A DNA stretch of 64,000 nucleotides from NCBI GenBank assembly GCA_030263455.1, contig SZOZ01000007.1, positions 163,830 to 227,829 of the forward strand, written 5' to 3'. This document shows positions 31,130 to 39,583 of this stretch, one piece after another. Below the pieces are notes generated by a model. The model was not told the DNA's origin, did not search any database, and saw nothing but the letters and a program-made list of their open reading frames with translations. The first letter of the stretch is position 1. Every line of letters starts with the position of its first letter. Source of the DNA: Synechococcales cyanobacterium CNB. Its GTDB lineage: Bacteria > Planctomycetota > Phycisphaerae > Phycisphaerales > UBA1924. The position numbers and the translations under genes are program-made.

Positions 31130-32779
31130 TCATGCCGTCGGCGCAGGCTCCGCGGCGTCAGCACGCATGAAGAGCGGCTCCCCTTTCGCAATCCGCCGCC
31201 CGGGCCTGAGCGACCACGCCCCCCCCCACGCGGCCAGTTCCGCCAGCGGCGCCCCGAACCCCGAATCCGGGTCGTCAGGATCTTTCAGCGGCGAGCAGCT
31301 CCACGCCCGCCACAACGACGCCATCTTCGCCGGCATCGCCGGATACAGCAGCAGCGAGGCGATGCGGATCGCCTCGGCACACTGATACAGAATGGTGCCC
31401 AGGTCGCGGGCCGCCCCCGCGTCCGTCGCCATCGACTTGGCGAGCGCGAACGGCCTCGTCACGTTGATGAAAGAATCAACCCGACCGATCAGCCCGATCG
31501 CACCCCGGAGAGCGACATCGAACGCGAACGACGTCTCGAACGATCGCGCCGCCTCGACGGCCGCGACCGCGGAATGCTCCCAATCGAACTCCTGCAATCC
31601 GCCCATGCCGTCCGCAGCCTGAAAATCATCCCGACTCGCGGGAGCAGGCACGCTCCCGCCGAAGTACTTCTCGATCATGTTCCCCACCCGGCTCGCACAG
31701 TTCCCGATCCCGTTCGCAAGGTCAGCGTTGTACACCTCCACGAACCGCGCGTGCGCGAAGTCCGCGTCCGTCGCGCCCAGCGGCCCCTGCGTCGCCAGGT
31801 ACCACCGCACCGCGTCGATCGAGTACCGCCGCCCGTACGCCTCCAGCAGGTCGATCTCGATGAAGTTGCCCAGGCTCTTGCTCATCTTCCGACCCTCGGC
31901 CACGAAGTACGCGTGCGCGTACACCGTCCCCGGCAACCCCTCCCCCAGCGCCATCAGCATCGCAGGCCAGATCACCGCGTGGAACCACAGGATGTCCTTC
32001 GCCATCACGTGCACCGTCGCCGGCCAATACCTCCGCCGCTCCGGCTCGTCCACCGCCGTCAGGTAGTTGCACAGCGCCTCGATCCACACGTACACCCGGT
32101 GCCCCGGATCGCCCGGCATCAGGATGCCCCAGTCCGCGTCCCCCTCCTTCACCGCCCGGCTCACCGGCACGTCGTTCAGCCCCTGCCGCAGACGGCCCAG
32201 CACCTCGTTCCGACGCGCCTCCGGCAGCACAAACTCCGGGTGCGCATCGAAGTGCGCCCGCAGCCGGTCCTCGTACCTGCTCAGCCGGAAGAAGTAGTTC
32301 TTCTCCGTGCGCTTCTCGAGCGGCTTGCCGGTAACGGGGCTTTTGAACCCGTGCTCCTTGGCGACCGTCTCCGTCAGGTACTCCTCCTGCGAGGCATCGA
32401 ACCACCCCACGTAGTCCCCCAGGTACACGTCCCCCGAGTCCATCAGCCGCCGGATGTACGCCGAGGCCCGTGTCTTGTGCCGGTCCTCGCTCGTGCGCAT
32501 GAAATCGCTCTCGGCCACGCCCATCAGCCGGAACGCCCTGCGAAACTGCTCGGCGTTCGCGTCCGCCCACTGCCGGGGCGTCAGCCCGCGCTCCCGCGCC
32601 GTGGAGACGACCTTCTCCGCGTGCTCGTCCGTGCCCGTCAGAAAGAACACGTCCCGCCCCAGCAGCCGCGCGAATCGCGCCGCCACGTCCGCGACCACCG
32701 TCGTGTAGCAGTGCCCGATGTGCGGCCGATCGTTCACGTAGTAGATCGGCGTCGTGACGTAGTACGGCTGGGCTGGCAT
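31130..32779 (-). CDS. metG: Methionine--tRNA ligase
   Basis: Class I aminoacyl-tRNA synthetase that charges tRNA(Met), 549 residues. It starts YYVTTPIYYVNDRPHIGHCYTTVVADV: the HIGH signature appears as H-I-G-H near residue 17. The KMSKS loop is GRKMSKSLGNF near 305, with DAVRWYLATQGPLG following. The connective peptide region reads GDVYLGDYVGWFDASQEEYLTE and lacks the zinc-knuckle cysteines, as in the short zinc-free MetG type. There is no C-terminal EMAP/Trbp111 domain. ATG 32779 is supported by the start of the Rossmann strand and by TACAAT ending 7 nt upstream. It converges with the sulfotransferase-like gene. Confidence 0.95.
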   Translation of the reverse strand: MPAQPYYVTTPIYYVNDRPHIGHCYTTVVADVAARFARLLGRDVFFLTGTDEHAEKVVSTARERGLTPRQWADANAEQFRRAFRLMGVAESDFMRTSEDRHKTRASAYIRRLMDSGDVYLGDYVGWFDASQEEYLTETVAKEHGFKSPVTGKPLEKRTEKNYFFRLSRYEDRLRAHFDAHPEFVLPEARRNEVLGRLRQGLNDVPVSRAVKEGDADWGILMPGDPGHRVYVWIEALCNYLTAVDEPERRRYWPATVHVMAKDILWFHAVIWPAMLMALGEGLPGTVYAHAYFVAEGRKMSKSLGNFIEIDLLEAYGRRYSIDAVRWYLATQGPLGATDADFAHARFVEVYNADLANGIGNCASRVGNMIEKYFGGSVPAPASRDDFQAADGMGGLQEFDWEHSAVAAVEAARSFETSFAFDVALRGAIGLIGRVDSFINVTRPFALAKSMATDAGAARDLGTILYQCAEAIRIASLLLYPAMPAKMASLWRAWSCSPLKDPDDPDSGFGAPLAELAAWGGAWSLRPGRRIAKGEPLFMRADAAEPAPTA

Positions 32780-32786
32780 GGGGCGG

Positions 32787-32792
32787 ATTGTA
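32787..32792 (-). promoter_or_regulatory. Probable -10 element for leaderless metG
   Basis: TACAAT on the minus strand, ending 7 nt before ATG 32779 and matching TATAAT at 5 of 6 bases. No Shine-Dalgarno follows. Confidence 0.55.
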
Positions 32793-32820
32793 GAGGGCGA
32801 GTGCAGGCCGAACGCCTCGC

Positions 32821-33066
32821 TCAGTCGGCACCCTCGCCTGACTCCTCGCCATCGCTTGGAGCGCTCAGCCGCACCCGCCACTCGGCGGCCTTGGCATCGT
32901 GACCTGCGCTGACGAGTGAAGTCGATGCGCTGCCGATCCGCCTCGCCCACGATGCGCGCCCACCTCATACCGCCCGGATCGCGTCCGGCGGGATCGACCG
33001 CGTCAGCGCATCCGGATCGACGGGTGCAGGCTCCCGCGTCTTCTCGCGTCCCCCCGAGTCGATCAT
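32821..33066 (-). pseudogene. Possible small gene broken by two compensating frameshifts
   Basis: Reading the minus strand from ATG 33066 gives 33 protein-like residues (IDSGGREKTREPAPVDPDAL, then TRSIPPDAIRAV) and a TGA at 32965. From the overlapping ATG 32968 the next frame gives MRWARIVGEADRQRIDF. The first frame then resumes with SAGHDAKAAEWRVRLSAP and an acidic tail ending at a TGA at 32821. The total is 246 nt, exactly 82 codons, so one insertion and one deletion would restore a single 81-residue helical protein with an acidic tail. This may be a decayed gene, two overlapping short genes, or a sequence error. I do not recognise a family. The metG promoter hexamer lies just downstream. 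Confidence 0.35.
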
Positions 33067-33176
33067 GGCCAGAGCATGCCGGGAGATGCCCGAGGTGCGA
33101 AGGCACGATCGGGCATGTTCGTATTATGCGCGGGTAGCGTTCTCCGTCCCGGACCTGCCGTTTCGGCCCGGTTCTC

Positions 33177-33205
33177 TTGGGCTTCCCGACACCTTGCGGT
33201 AGACT
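33177..33205 (+). promoter_or_regulatory. Promoter of the dockerin-bearing TIGR03790-like gene
   Basis: TTGGGC (33177-33182), 17 nt, TAGACT (33200-33205). TAGACT is also the -10 of other genes in this window. The mRNA leader to ATG 33303 would be about 90 nt. Confidence 0.5.
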
Positions 33206-33302
33206 GAAAAGAGGGAATCGCTGAGCACACACGGGGCGTGACGCGGCGTGCGAACGCTGCACCCGCGCTCCGGGGCAAACGGTGGGGAGTGGAGCAACGG
33301 CC

Positions 33303-35447
33303 ATGGCCTGCGGAGGTCCAGTCAGTCGTCGTCTCAAGTACGCCACACTCGGTCTCTCACTCGCCGCCGGACTTGCCCGCGCAGGCGGCACGCCCGAGAA
33401 CGTCCTGCTCATCATCGACCCGCTCGACCGGCGCAGCCTCGAAGTGGGCCACCACTACAAGGCCGTCCGCGGCATCCCCGACACCCACGTCCTCTACATG
33501 GAGCCGGGCGCGGCCGACTACGCCTCCTTCGTCCAGTTCAACCTCCCCGCACTCTTCGCCACCATCGAACGCCGAGGCCTCTGGGGACAGGTGGACTACA
33601 TCGTCATCTCCTCCTCCGACACCTTCTACCTCAACGCCCCCAACCTTGTCTCCGACGGGTGCTCCCCTGTCACCAGATTCTCCCTTTCCGGCGCGTACAC
33701 CCTCGCTTTCGTCGCCGACGAAATCCTCGCCGGCGGACTCACCTCCGCCTACGGCAACCGCTACTTCGGCGGCAGCAACACCCCCCAGAGGTTCGACAGC
33801 GAGTACTCCTGGCTCAGCGGCAACCCAAGCAACGACCCCAACGCACGCCGCTACTTCATCGGCGCCCTGCTCGGCTACACCGGCACACGCGGCAACTCTG
33901 CCGCCGAGACCATCGCCATGATCGACCGTTCCGCCGCCGTGGACGGCACCCGCCCGGCCGGCACCTTCTACTTCATGCAGACCACCGACCAGGCCAGGTC
34001 AGGGCCGCGCCACAACGCCTACCCCGCCGCCGTCTCCGCCATCACGAACCTCGGCGGGCAGGCCGAGCACCTCTTCGCCGTACTTCCCGAAGGCCGCCAC
34101 GACTGCCTCGGCATCATGACCGGCATCGCCACGCTCGACGTGCCCAGCGCCAACCTCACCATCCTCCCCGGCGCGTTCTGCGACCACCTCACCAGTTACG
34201 CCGCCACCTTCGACGTCGGCGCTCAGACCAAGATGTCCCACTGGATCACCAACGGCGCGAGCGGAACCTGGGGCACCGTCGAGGAACCCTGCAACTACCC
34301 CGGCAAGTTCCCGCACGCCCGCGCCCACGTCTACTACTTCCAGGGCATGTCCCTCGGCGAGTCCGTCTTCCGCTCCGTCTCCTACGCACCCTTCCAGGGA
34401 CTCCTCTACGGCGACCCCATCACCCGCCCCCACGACCACATCCCCACCATCACCGTCGCCAATCCCCCCCAGGGGCCGGTCAGCGGCACCATCAACCTCA
34501 CCCAGTCCGGCTCCACCACGAGGCCCGGAGGCTCGATCACCTTCTTCGAGCTGTTCGTGGACGGGCGCCGATTCGACGACGCCTTCTTCTTCCAGACACT
34601 CACCCTCGACACCACCCTCCTCGGCGACGGCTGGCACGACATGCGCATCCTCGGCTACGACAACTCGCCCACCACTTCCACCGGCAGTTGGGCCTGGCCG
34701 CTCGTCGTCAACAACCGCGGCCGATCCGCCTCGATCGTCGCACAGAAAACCTCGGGCAACTGGAACACCGCCTTCACCTTCGAGGTCGCCGCCGCCGGAC
34801 CCGGACTCCGTGAGGTCCGTCTCCTGCAACACGGCCGCGTCCTCGCCGCAACGAAGGACTCCACCGCACCGCTCACCGTCCACGGCTGGACCCTCGGCGC
34901 GGGTGTCTCTCGCCTCCAGACCGAGGCCCTCTACGACGACGGCATGCTCGTCCGCTCACAACCCGTCGAGGTCACCGTGGCCTTCGGCGGCGCCAACCCC
35001 AGCGGCAACCCACCCGCCGCCTCCGACTTCTCCATCCACATCGACCCCGGAACCGACGCGCTCGTCGAACTGCCCCACACCTTCGACGACCGCGACGTGC
35101 CCATCGCCTTCGAAGTGCTCTCGCCACCCGCCGGCGCGACCGTCGTCCCCGGCCCCGACGGACCATTCAGGCTCCTCCGCGCCAACGCCGATGCGACCGG
35201 CATGGACACCATGACCTTCCGCGTGACGAGCGCGACCGGCAACTCCAACGTCGCCACCGTGCGCATCCTCTACGCCCCGTGCGCCGCCGACTTCAACACC
35301 GACGCCAAGGTTGACACTCTCGACTTCCTCTCCTTCCTCAACGCCTACACCGCCGCCGATCCACGCGCCGACGTGAACGGCGACGGCACGGTCAGTTCCC
35401 TCGACTTCATCGCATTCCTCAACCTCTGGACCGCCGGCTGCCCCTGA
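33303..35447 (+). CDS. Secreted TIGR03790-family (C25-like) protein with dockerin-like C-terminus
   Basis: A 714-residue exported protein. The signal peptide runs to LAAGLARA and is cleaved before GGTPENV. ATG 33303 is preferred over GTG 33282; GGAG lies about 9 nt upstream. The mature start, ENVLLIIDPLDRRSLEVGHHYKAVRGIPDTHVLYM, is the typical opening of TIGR03790 proteins (Val-x2-ILN.., then Y...R.IP..HV). Later parts are DYIVISSSDTFYLNAP near 98, MTGIATLDV near 285 and YYFQGMSLGESVFRSVSYAPFQGLLYGDPIT near 375, matching the GDPL end of the C25-like fold. Residues about 400-650 are beta-sandwich text. The last 55 residues are two EF-hand-like loops (DFNTDAKVDTLDFLSFLN and DVNGDGTVSSLDFIAFLN) ending AGCP, the dockerin-like tail common in Phycisphaerae. 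Its partner is unknown. Confidence 0.82.
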   Translation: MACGGPVSRRLKYATLGLSLAAGLARAGGTPENVLLIIDPLDRRSLEVGHHYKAVRGIPDTHVLYMEPGAADYASFVQFNLPALFATIERRGLWGQVDYIVISSSDTFYLNAPNLVSDGCSPVTRFSLSGAYTLAFVADEILAGGLTSAYGNRYFGGSNTPQRFDSEYSWLSGNPSNDPNARRYFIGALLGYTGTRGNSAAETIAMIDRSAAVDGTRPAGTFYFMQTTDQARSGPRHNAYPAAVSAITNLGGQAEHLFAVLPEGRHDCLGIMTGIATLDVPSANLTILPGAFCDHLTSYAATFDVGAQTKMSHWITNGASGTWGTVEEPCNYPGKFPHARAHVYYFQGMSLGESVFRSVSYAPFQGLLYGDPITRPHDHIPTITVANPPQGPVSGTINLTQSGSTTRPGGSITFFELFVDGRRFDDAFFFQTLTLDTTLLGDGWHDMRILGYDNSPTTSTGSWAWPLVVNNRGRSASIVAQKTSGNWNTAFTFEVAAAGPGLREVRLLQHGRVLAATKDSTAPLTVHGWTLGAGVSRLQTEALYDDGMLVRSQPVEVTVAFGGANPSGNPPAASDFSIHIDPGTDALVELPHTFDDRDVPIAFEVLSPPAGATVVPGPDGPFRLLRANADATGMDTMTFRVTSATGNSNVATVRILYAPCAADFNTDAKVDTLDFLSFLNAYTAADPRADVNGDGTVSSLDFIAFLNLWTAGCP

Positions 35448-35519
35448 TCGCTCCGCCGGCCTGACGCCGATCCGCTTCGCGGGTACGCTTGTGGGTTCCC
35501 CCGGCCCGGGCCGGGGTCG

Positions 35520-37172
35520 GTGGCGAGCGCGATGAACGCAAGTTCGGTGCTGGAGAATGTCATCCGTCTCGACCCGCTCGCCGGGCCGCCCATCGACCCC
35601 GTCGAGATCACCGCCGGCAAGCCCTGCACCCTCGGCCGCGGCACCACCTGCGAGGCACAGCTCGCCGACCAGACCGTCTCACGCCGACACGCCATGGTCG
35701 CCTTCCGCGCCGACACCTGGTTCGTCACCGACCTCGAAAGCCGCCACGGCACCTTCGTCAACGGCGTGCGCCTCGAAGTCAACACCCCCTCGCCCATCAA
35801 CGAGGGCGACCTCCTCCGCATCGGCCCCTGGACCTTCCGCGTCCGCTCCGCGGACGCCCCCCCCTCAACCCTCCCCACCACCAACGACTTCGGCTCCACC
35901 GGGCACCGCGTCCAGCACGTCCCCCAGCAGGAACTCCGCTCGATCGCCCAGCAAAGGCTCGAACTCCTCATCGAGTGCGCCGCGCAGATCAACGCCTCCC
36001 CGGACGAGAACTCGCTCGCCAAGGCCGTCCTCGACGCCGTCACCAGCGGCACCGGGTTCCCACGCGCCGCACTCATCCGCACCAGCGGCGCGGACGTCGA
36101 AGTCATCGGATACCGAGGCCCCAGCCAGCGCGACGCCCCCTCCCACGACCTCGCCTTCTCGCGCTCGCTCATCAACGCCGCATCAGGCGGCGGCGTCGTC
36201 CGACTCACCAGCCAGATGCAGCAGGGCGCGTACGGCGAATCCATCATGCGCCTCGGCATCCACTCCGCCCTCTGCGCTCCCGTCTACATCGGCGACACCG
36301 TCGCCGCCTATCTCTACCTCGACGCACGGCACCAGGAGTCCCAGGTCCAGGCCGACGCCGCCGCTTTCTGCCAGGCCGTCTGCCGCATGTTCGGCCTCGC
36401 CCTCGCCAACCTCAAGCGGGCGAGCCTCCAGAAACTCAACGAGGAGATCATGCGCGACGTCGGCGCCGCCGCCGCCGCTCAGAAGCTCCTCATGCCCCCC
36501 CCCCACGGCCAGATCGGACCCCTCGCCTACTTCATGCGCATGCGACCCGGACGAATGGTCGCGGGCGACCTCTTCAACATCATGCCCCTCCCGGACGGCC
36601 GCGTCGCCGCATACCTCGGCGACGTCGCCGGAAAGGGCGTCGGCGCGGCCATCCTCATGGCCACCACGCAGACCATGCTCAATCAGGCCCTCCGACACGA
36701 CCCAGACCCCGCCGCCGCCCTCAACGAGGTCAACGCCCAGATCAGCCGCCAGATCGTCACAGGACGGTTCATCTCCCTCTGGGCCGGCGTCTTCGACCCC
36801 ACCCACAACACCGTGCGATTCGTCGATGCCGGACACGGGCACTGGCTCTACCGATCTACCTCCGGCAGACCGCACAAACTCGACGCCAACGGCGGACTCC
36901 CCCTCGGCGTCGATGCCGACGTCCCCTACGAGAGCGAGCAGGCCCCCTTCCCGCCCGGCGCGCGCATGATCGTCTTCTCCGACGGCGTCGTCGAGCAGCC
37001 TTCGCCCGAGGGGCAGGAGTTCGGCCTCGACCGCATCCTCGCCACCCTCGCCGACGCCGACTCCACCGACGCCGAGGTCAACAGCCTCTTCGAGGCCGTG
37101 CGCCGCTTCGCCGGCACCGACAACCTCGCCGACGACGTCACCGTCGCGAGCCTGGAATACAGAGCCAGATAG
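35520..37172 (+). CDS. FHA-GAF-PP2C (RsbU/SpoIIE-type) serine phosphatase
   Basis: A 550-residue cytoplasmic signalling protein. Residues about 25-110 form an FHA domain (LGRGTTCEAQLADQTVSRRHAMV, then SRHGTFVNGVRL), which binds phosphothreonine. About 140-310 form a GAF domain (ECAAQINASPDENSLAKAVLDAV, VYIGDTVAAYLYLD). About 325-550 form a SpoIIE/PP2C phosphatase: GDLFNIMPLPDGRVAAYLGDVAGKGVGAAILMA with the metal Asp residues, VDAGHGHWLY, MIVFSDGVVEQ and NLADDVTV. Such proteins usually dephosphorylate an anti-anti-sigma partner; no STAS protein or anti-sigma kinase is next to it. The FHA domain links it to the Ser/Thr kinases in this window by inference. The start is GTG 35520 or ATG 35532; both lack a strong ribosome site. 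An insertion element begins 33 nt after its stop. Confidence 0.88.
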   Translation: MASAMNASSVLENVIRLDPLAGPPIDPVEITAGKPCTLGRGTTCEAQLADQTVSRRHAMVAFRADTWFVTDLESRHGTFVNGVRLEVNTPSPINEGDLLRIGPWTFRVRSADAPPSTLPTTNDFGSTGHRVQHVPQQELRSIAQQRLELLIECAAQINASPDENSLAKAVLDAVTSGTGFPRAALIRTSGADVEVIGYRGPSQRDAPSHDLAFSRSLINAASGGGVVRLTSQMQQGAYGESIMRLGIHSALCAPVYIGDTVAAYLYLDARHQESQVQADAAAFCQAVCRMFGLALANLKRASLQKLNEEIMRDVGAAAAAQKLLMPPPHGQIGPLAYFMRMRPGRMVAGDLFNIMPLPDGRVAAYLGDVAGKGVGAAILMATTQTMLNQALRHDPDPAAALNEVNAQISRQIVTGRFISLWAGVFDPTHNTVRFVDAGHGHWLYRSTSGRPHKLDANGGLPLGVDADVPYESEQAPFPPGARMIVFSDGVVEQPSPEGQEFGLDRILATLADADSTDAEVNSLFEAVRRFAGTDNLADDVTVASLEYRAR

Positions 37173-37205
37173 CGACACCGTTGCGGCGAAGCCGGCTTCA
37201 CGCTA

Positions 37206-38037
37206 AAGCCTATCCCGGAACCTCCTTCATTATCGCGCGTATGAGAATGCATGACGATAAGACTCACGGACGAGCAGCTTGACTGGATCTGCGAGCGGGT
37301 GTCCGATGCGCCGCGCAGCCCTCTGGGCGGGCGGCCGCCGACGGACAAACGCAAGGCGGTGGCGGGCATCTTCTGGATCCTCGACAACGGCGCGAAGTGG
37401 AAGGACCTGCCGCGGGAGTACGGCTCCAGGAGCGCGGTGCACCGCTGCTTCAAGCGCTGGGTCGAGGCGGGCGTCTTCGAGAACATCATGCGCGACGCGG
37501 GCCGGCTGGTCGAGGATCGCGGCGAGTACCGGCTCTACGAGTGCTTCATCGACGGCACCTTCAGCAAGGCCAAGGGCGGCGGCGACGGGATCGGGCGCAC
37601 GAAGGCCGGAAAGGGCGTGAAGATCATGGTTCTCGTGGACGCGCGCGGCCTGCCGGTGGCGGTGGACACGGCGTCGGCCTCGCCGCACGAGACCAGGCTG
37701 GTGCAGCAGCTCTTCGGCTGGATGCTGACCGAAGAGACGCCCGAGCGTGTGGTCGGCGACAAGGCCTACGACAGCGACGCGCTCGACGAGGAACTGGCTG
37801 CGGACGGCATCGAGTTGATCCCGCCGCACCAGAGCAACCGGCGTCCGGAGAACGTGACGCAGGACGGCCGCCCGCTGCGCCGCTACAAGCGCCGCTTCAC
37901 CGTGGAGCGGACGATCTCCTGGTTCCAGAACTTCCGCCGACTGTGCATCCGATGGGAGAAGTCCACCGTTCTGTTCCAGGGTTACCTTCACTTCGCGTGC
38001 TCGTTCATGTTACTTCGAGAGGCTCTGGGATAGGCTC
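37206..38037 (+). mobile_element. IS5-family insertion sequence (IS427-like)
   Basis: An 832-bp element. The left end AAGCCTATCCCGGAACCTCC (37206-37225) and the reverse complement of the right end, GAGCCTATCCCAGAGCCTCT (38018-38037), match at 16 of 20 positions. TA flanks both sides (37204-37205 and 38038-38039), within CTAA/CTAC, consistent with the YTAR target of IS5/IS427-type elements. The single transposase gene is intact and the right repeat overlaps its last codons. The insertion lies just after the FHA phosphatase gene and interrupts no visible gene. Confidence 0.85.
37251..38033 (+). CDS. IS5-family transposase, single frame
   Basis: A 260-residue DDE transposase. The N-terminal DUF4096-type domain reads LTDEQLDWICERVSDAPRSPLGGRPPTDKRKAVAGIFWIL and GAKWKDLPREYGSRSAVHRCFKRW. 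The catalytic triad is D101 (ECFIDGTFSKAKGG), D170 (VGDKAYDSD) and E219 (RFTVERTISWFQNFRRL). The R-x3-E-R and FQNFRRL segment is characteristic of the IS427 group. Many relatives express the transposase by programmed frameshift between two frames; here a single frame spans the whole protein. It is apparently complete and potentially active. Its base composition is only slightly less GC-biased than its neighbours. Confidence 0.9.
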   Translation: MTIRLTDEQLDWICERVSDAPRSPLGGRPPTDKRKAVAGIFWILDNGAKWKDLPREYGSRSAVHRCFKRWVEAGVFENIMRDAGRLVEDRGEYRLYECFIDGTFSKAKGGGDGIGRTKAGKGVKIMVLVDARGLPVAVDTASASPHETRLVQQLFGWMLTEETPERVVGDKAYDSDALDEELAADGIELIPPHQSNRRPENVTQDGRPLRRYKRRFTVERTISWFQNFRRLCIRWEKSTVLFQGYLHFACSFMLLREALG

Positions 38038-38115
38038 TACTGGGAATACGGCAAGGCGTCAACACGACCCAGAGAGGGCCGCGAAGGTTGCACCATTGCC
38101 AGTGAGGCCGGTGTC

Positions 38116-38895
38116 TCACCTCCCCCCCTCCGTCCTGCACTCCACCTCCAGCCGGCCCTCGCGGGCCGCGATCGAGAGCAACCGCACCCTCCGCCCGTCG
38201 ATGAGTTCGATCACCGGCTCTTCCATCAGCGGCCGCCCGCCCCGCAGGGCCTCGATCAGGTTGCGGGCGGCGGGCTTGTTCCAGACCGAGATCGGGACGA
38301 CGCGTGCGTCGGGCGGGCCTTCGTCGCCGAGCGTCCAATCGGTCGGGAGCGAGAGCCGTCCGACGCCGACCGCCTCCGCCGAGACCCAGAGCGAGCCGTC
38401 CTCGCGCAGTTCCGGGCGCAGCGTCGCCGAGAGAATCCGCCGCGTGCGGCCATCGTCGATGAGCACGCCCACGCGGATGCGCCCGCGCTCGAAGACAACA
38501 CGCAACTGCCGCACCTCATCCGGGATCGACGCCGAGCCGTTCGAGAGGCTCTCCAGCCAGGCCTCCAGGCGAGTGTTCAGCCAGGCGTTCGCGTCGTCGG
38601 ACCGCATGGCGACGCGCCACGGCTCGCTCCGCCAGCGTTCGCCCTCGCCGAGCGCCGGGTCCGTCTCGCGGGCCAGGTGCAGGTGCGTGCCGACGGCGTT
38701 CTCGAGTTCCTCCGCGAGGATCGTCTGTCGCGAGTCGTGCGGGTCGAGGTCCGCCCACCACGCCGGCGGGCGGTTCGAGAGGATGAACGCGAACGCCACG
38801 CCCGCGCACGCGACCGCCGCGAGCGCGAGGGCGGCCCAGACCACCCGGCGACGGACGCGCCGCCAGTATCGGAGCGAGGAAGCGGCCCTGGACAT
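38116..38895 (-). CDS. Single-pass membrane protein of unknown function
   Basis: A 259-residue protein not recognised as any named family. A basic N-terminus (YWRRVRRRVVW) is followed by one hydrophobic helix (AALALAAVACAGVAFAFIL, about residues 20-38), placing about 220 residues outside the cytoplasm. The soluble part is moderately charged. The visible segments are RQTILAEELENAVGTHLHLARETDP, then MRSDDANAWLNTRLEAWLESLSNG, and a run of strands (RQLRVVFERGRIRVGVLIDD; ILSATLRPEL; SLWVSAEAVGVGRLSLPTDW). The pattern 'D.N.WL...L..WL' then anti-parallel strands resembles planctomycete proteins annotated only as hypothetical. ATG 38895 is used; the longer frame starts at TTG. It lies 80 nt inside the right end of the IS. 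Confidence 0.6.
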   Translation of the reverse strand: MSRAASSLRYWRRVRRRVVWAALALAAVACAGVAFAFILSNRPPAWWADLDPHDSRQTILAEELENAVGTHLHLARETDPALGEGERWRSEPWRVAMRSDDANAWLNTRLEAWLESLSNGSASIPDEVRQLRVVFERGRIRVGVLIDDGRTRRILSATLRPELREDGSLWVSAEAVGVGRLSLPTDWTLGDEGPPDARVVPISVWNKPAARNLIEALRGGRPLMEEPVIELIDGRRVRLLSIAAREGRLEVECRTEGGR

Positions 38896-39032
38896 CGACG
38901 CTCGAATCCTCGCCTCTCCCGCTCGCTCCCGCAAGCCGCAACGCGTGGATTCGCCACGTCATCCGCACGCCGAAGAAAAAAGCGACCCGGGACAGGCCCG
39001 GGCCGCCGCTGCATGGACTCCACGCCGCACGG

Positions 39033-39530
39033 TCAACGCTTCGAGAACTGGAAGCGGCGCCGCGCCCCCGCCTGCCCGTACTTCTTCCGCTCCACCTCCC
39101 GGGCGTCGCGCGTCAGGAAGCCCGCCGCACGCAACGCCGGCTCGAACGTCGGGTCGTACCCCGCCAGTGCGCGGCTGATCCCCAGCCGCACCGCCTGCGC
39201 CTGCCCCATCGTCCCACCGCCCGCCGCACGGATCACCACCTCCATCTTCCCGAAGGTGTTGGTCAGCTTCAGCGGCGCATAGGCGTCGTTCCGGTCACGC
39301 TCCTCCGAAAAATGCTCCTCGATCGTCTTGAACCGGTTCCCGGACTTCTGCACCTTCACCGTCGCCTCGCCCTTCGCAGGGCGAAGCCGCACACGCGCCA
39401 CCGCCGTCTTGCGACGACCCGTGCCCCACCACCACCCCTGCGCGTCGGGCGGCGTCGGCTCCCGAAGCGGGCGCGTCGAGGTCGCCCCGGTCTCGGCGGA
39501 TGTCTGCGTCTCGGTCCTCAGTGTCATCAT
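39033..39530 (-). CDS. rpsI: 30S ribosomal protein S9
   Basis: Small-subunit protein whose C-terminal tail reaches toward the P-site tRNA. It has 165 residues. The S9 core starts at WWGTGRRKTAVARVRLRPAKGEATVKVQ (about residue 33) and ends with the conserved AREVERKKYGQAGARRRFQFSKR-type tail (K-K-Y-G-x-x-x-A-R-R-x-x-Q-F-S-K-R). The first 32 residues (TETQTSAETGATSTRPLREP) are an extension absent from most S9 proteins; extensions of this kind occur in several planctomycetes. It follows rplM by 53 nt on the same strand, the widespread rplM-rpsI order. Confidence 0.95.
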   Translation of the reverse strand: MMTLRTETQTSAETGATSTRPLREPTPPDAQGWWWGTGRRKTAVARVRLRPAKGEATVKVQKSGNRFKTIEEHFSEERDRNDAYAPLKLTNTFGKMEVVIRAAGGGTMGQAQAVRLGISRALAGYDPTFEPALRAAGFLTRDAREVERKKYGQAGARRRFQFSKR

Positions 39531-39583
39531 GGTGATTCTCGCGTGCGCGGGTCGCGGTCCTTGTTCGTGGGAGTACGGGAGGG

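Larger units (their letters stand above)
32780..33302. other. Intergenic region between metG and the dockerin-bearing protein
   Basis: 523 nt with no intact gene. It holds the minus-strand metG -10 element, the frameshifted small gene (32821-33066), and on the plus strand a promoter at 33177-33205 followed by a leader of about 95 nt. Nothing else recognisable was seen. Confidence 0.55.

Noticed and set aside
33122..33127. TATTAT as a plus-strand -10 element
   Set aside because: No -35 lies at 16-18 nt, and the stronger TTGGGC-17-TAGACT promoter lies downstream, nearer the gene.
37251..38033. Frameshifted two-frame transposase as in many IS427 relatives
   Set aside because: One frame spans the whole 260-residue protein with all DDE residues, so no frameshift is needed.
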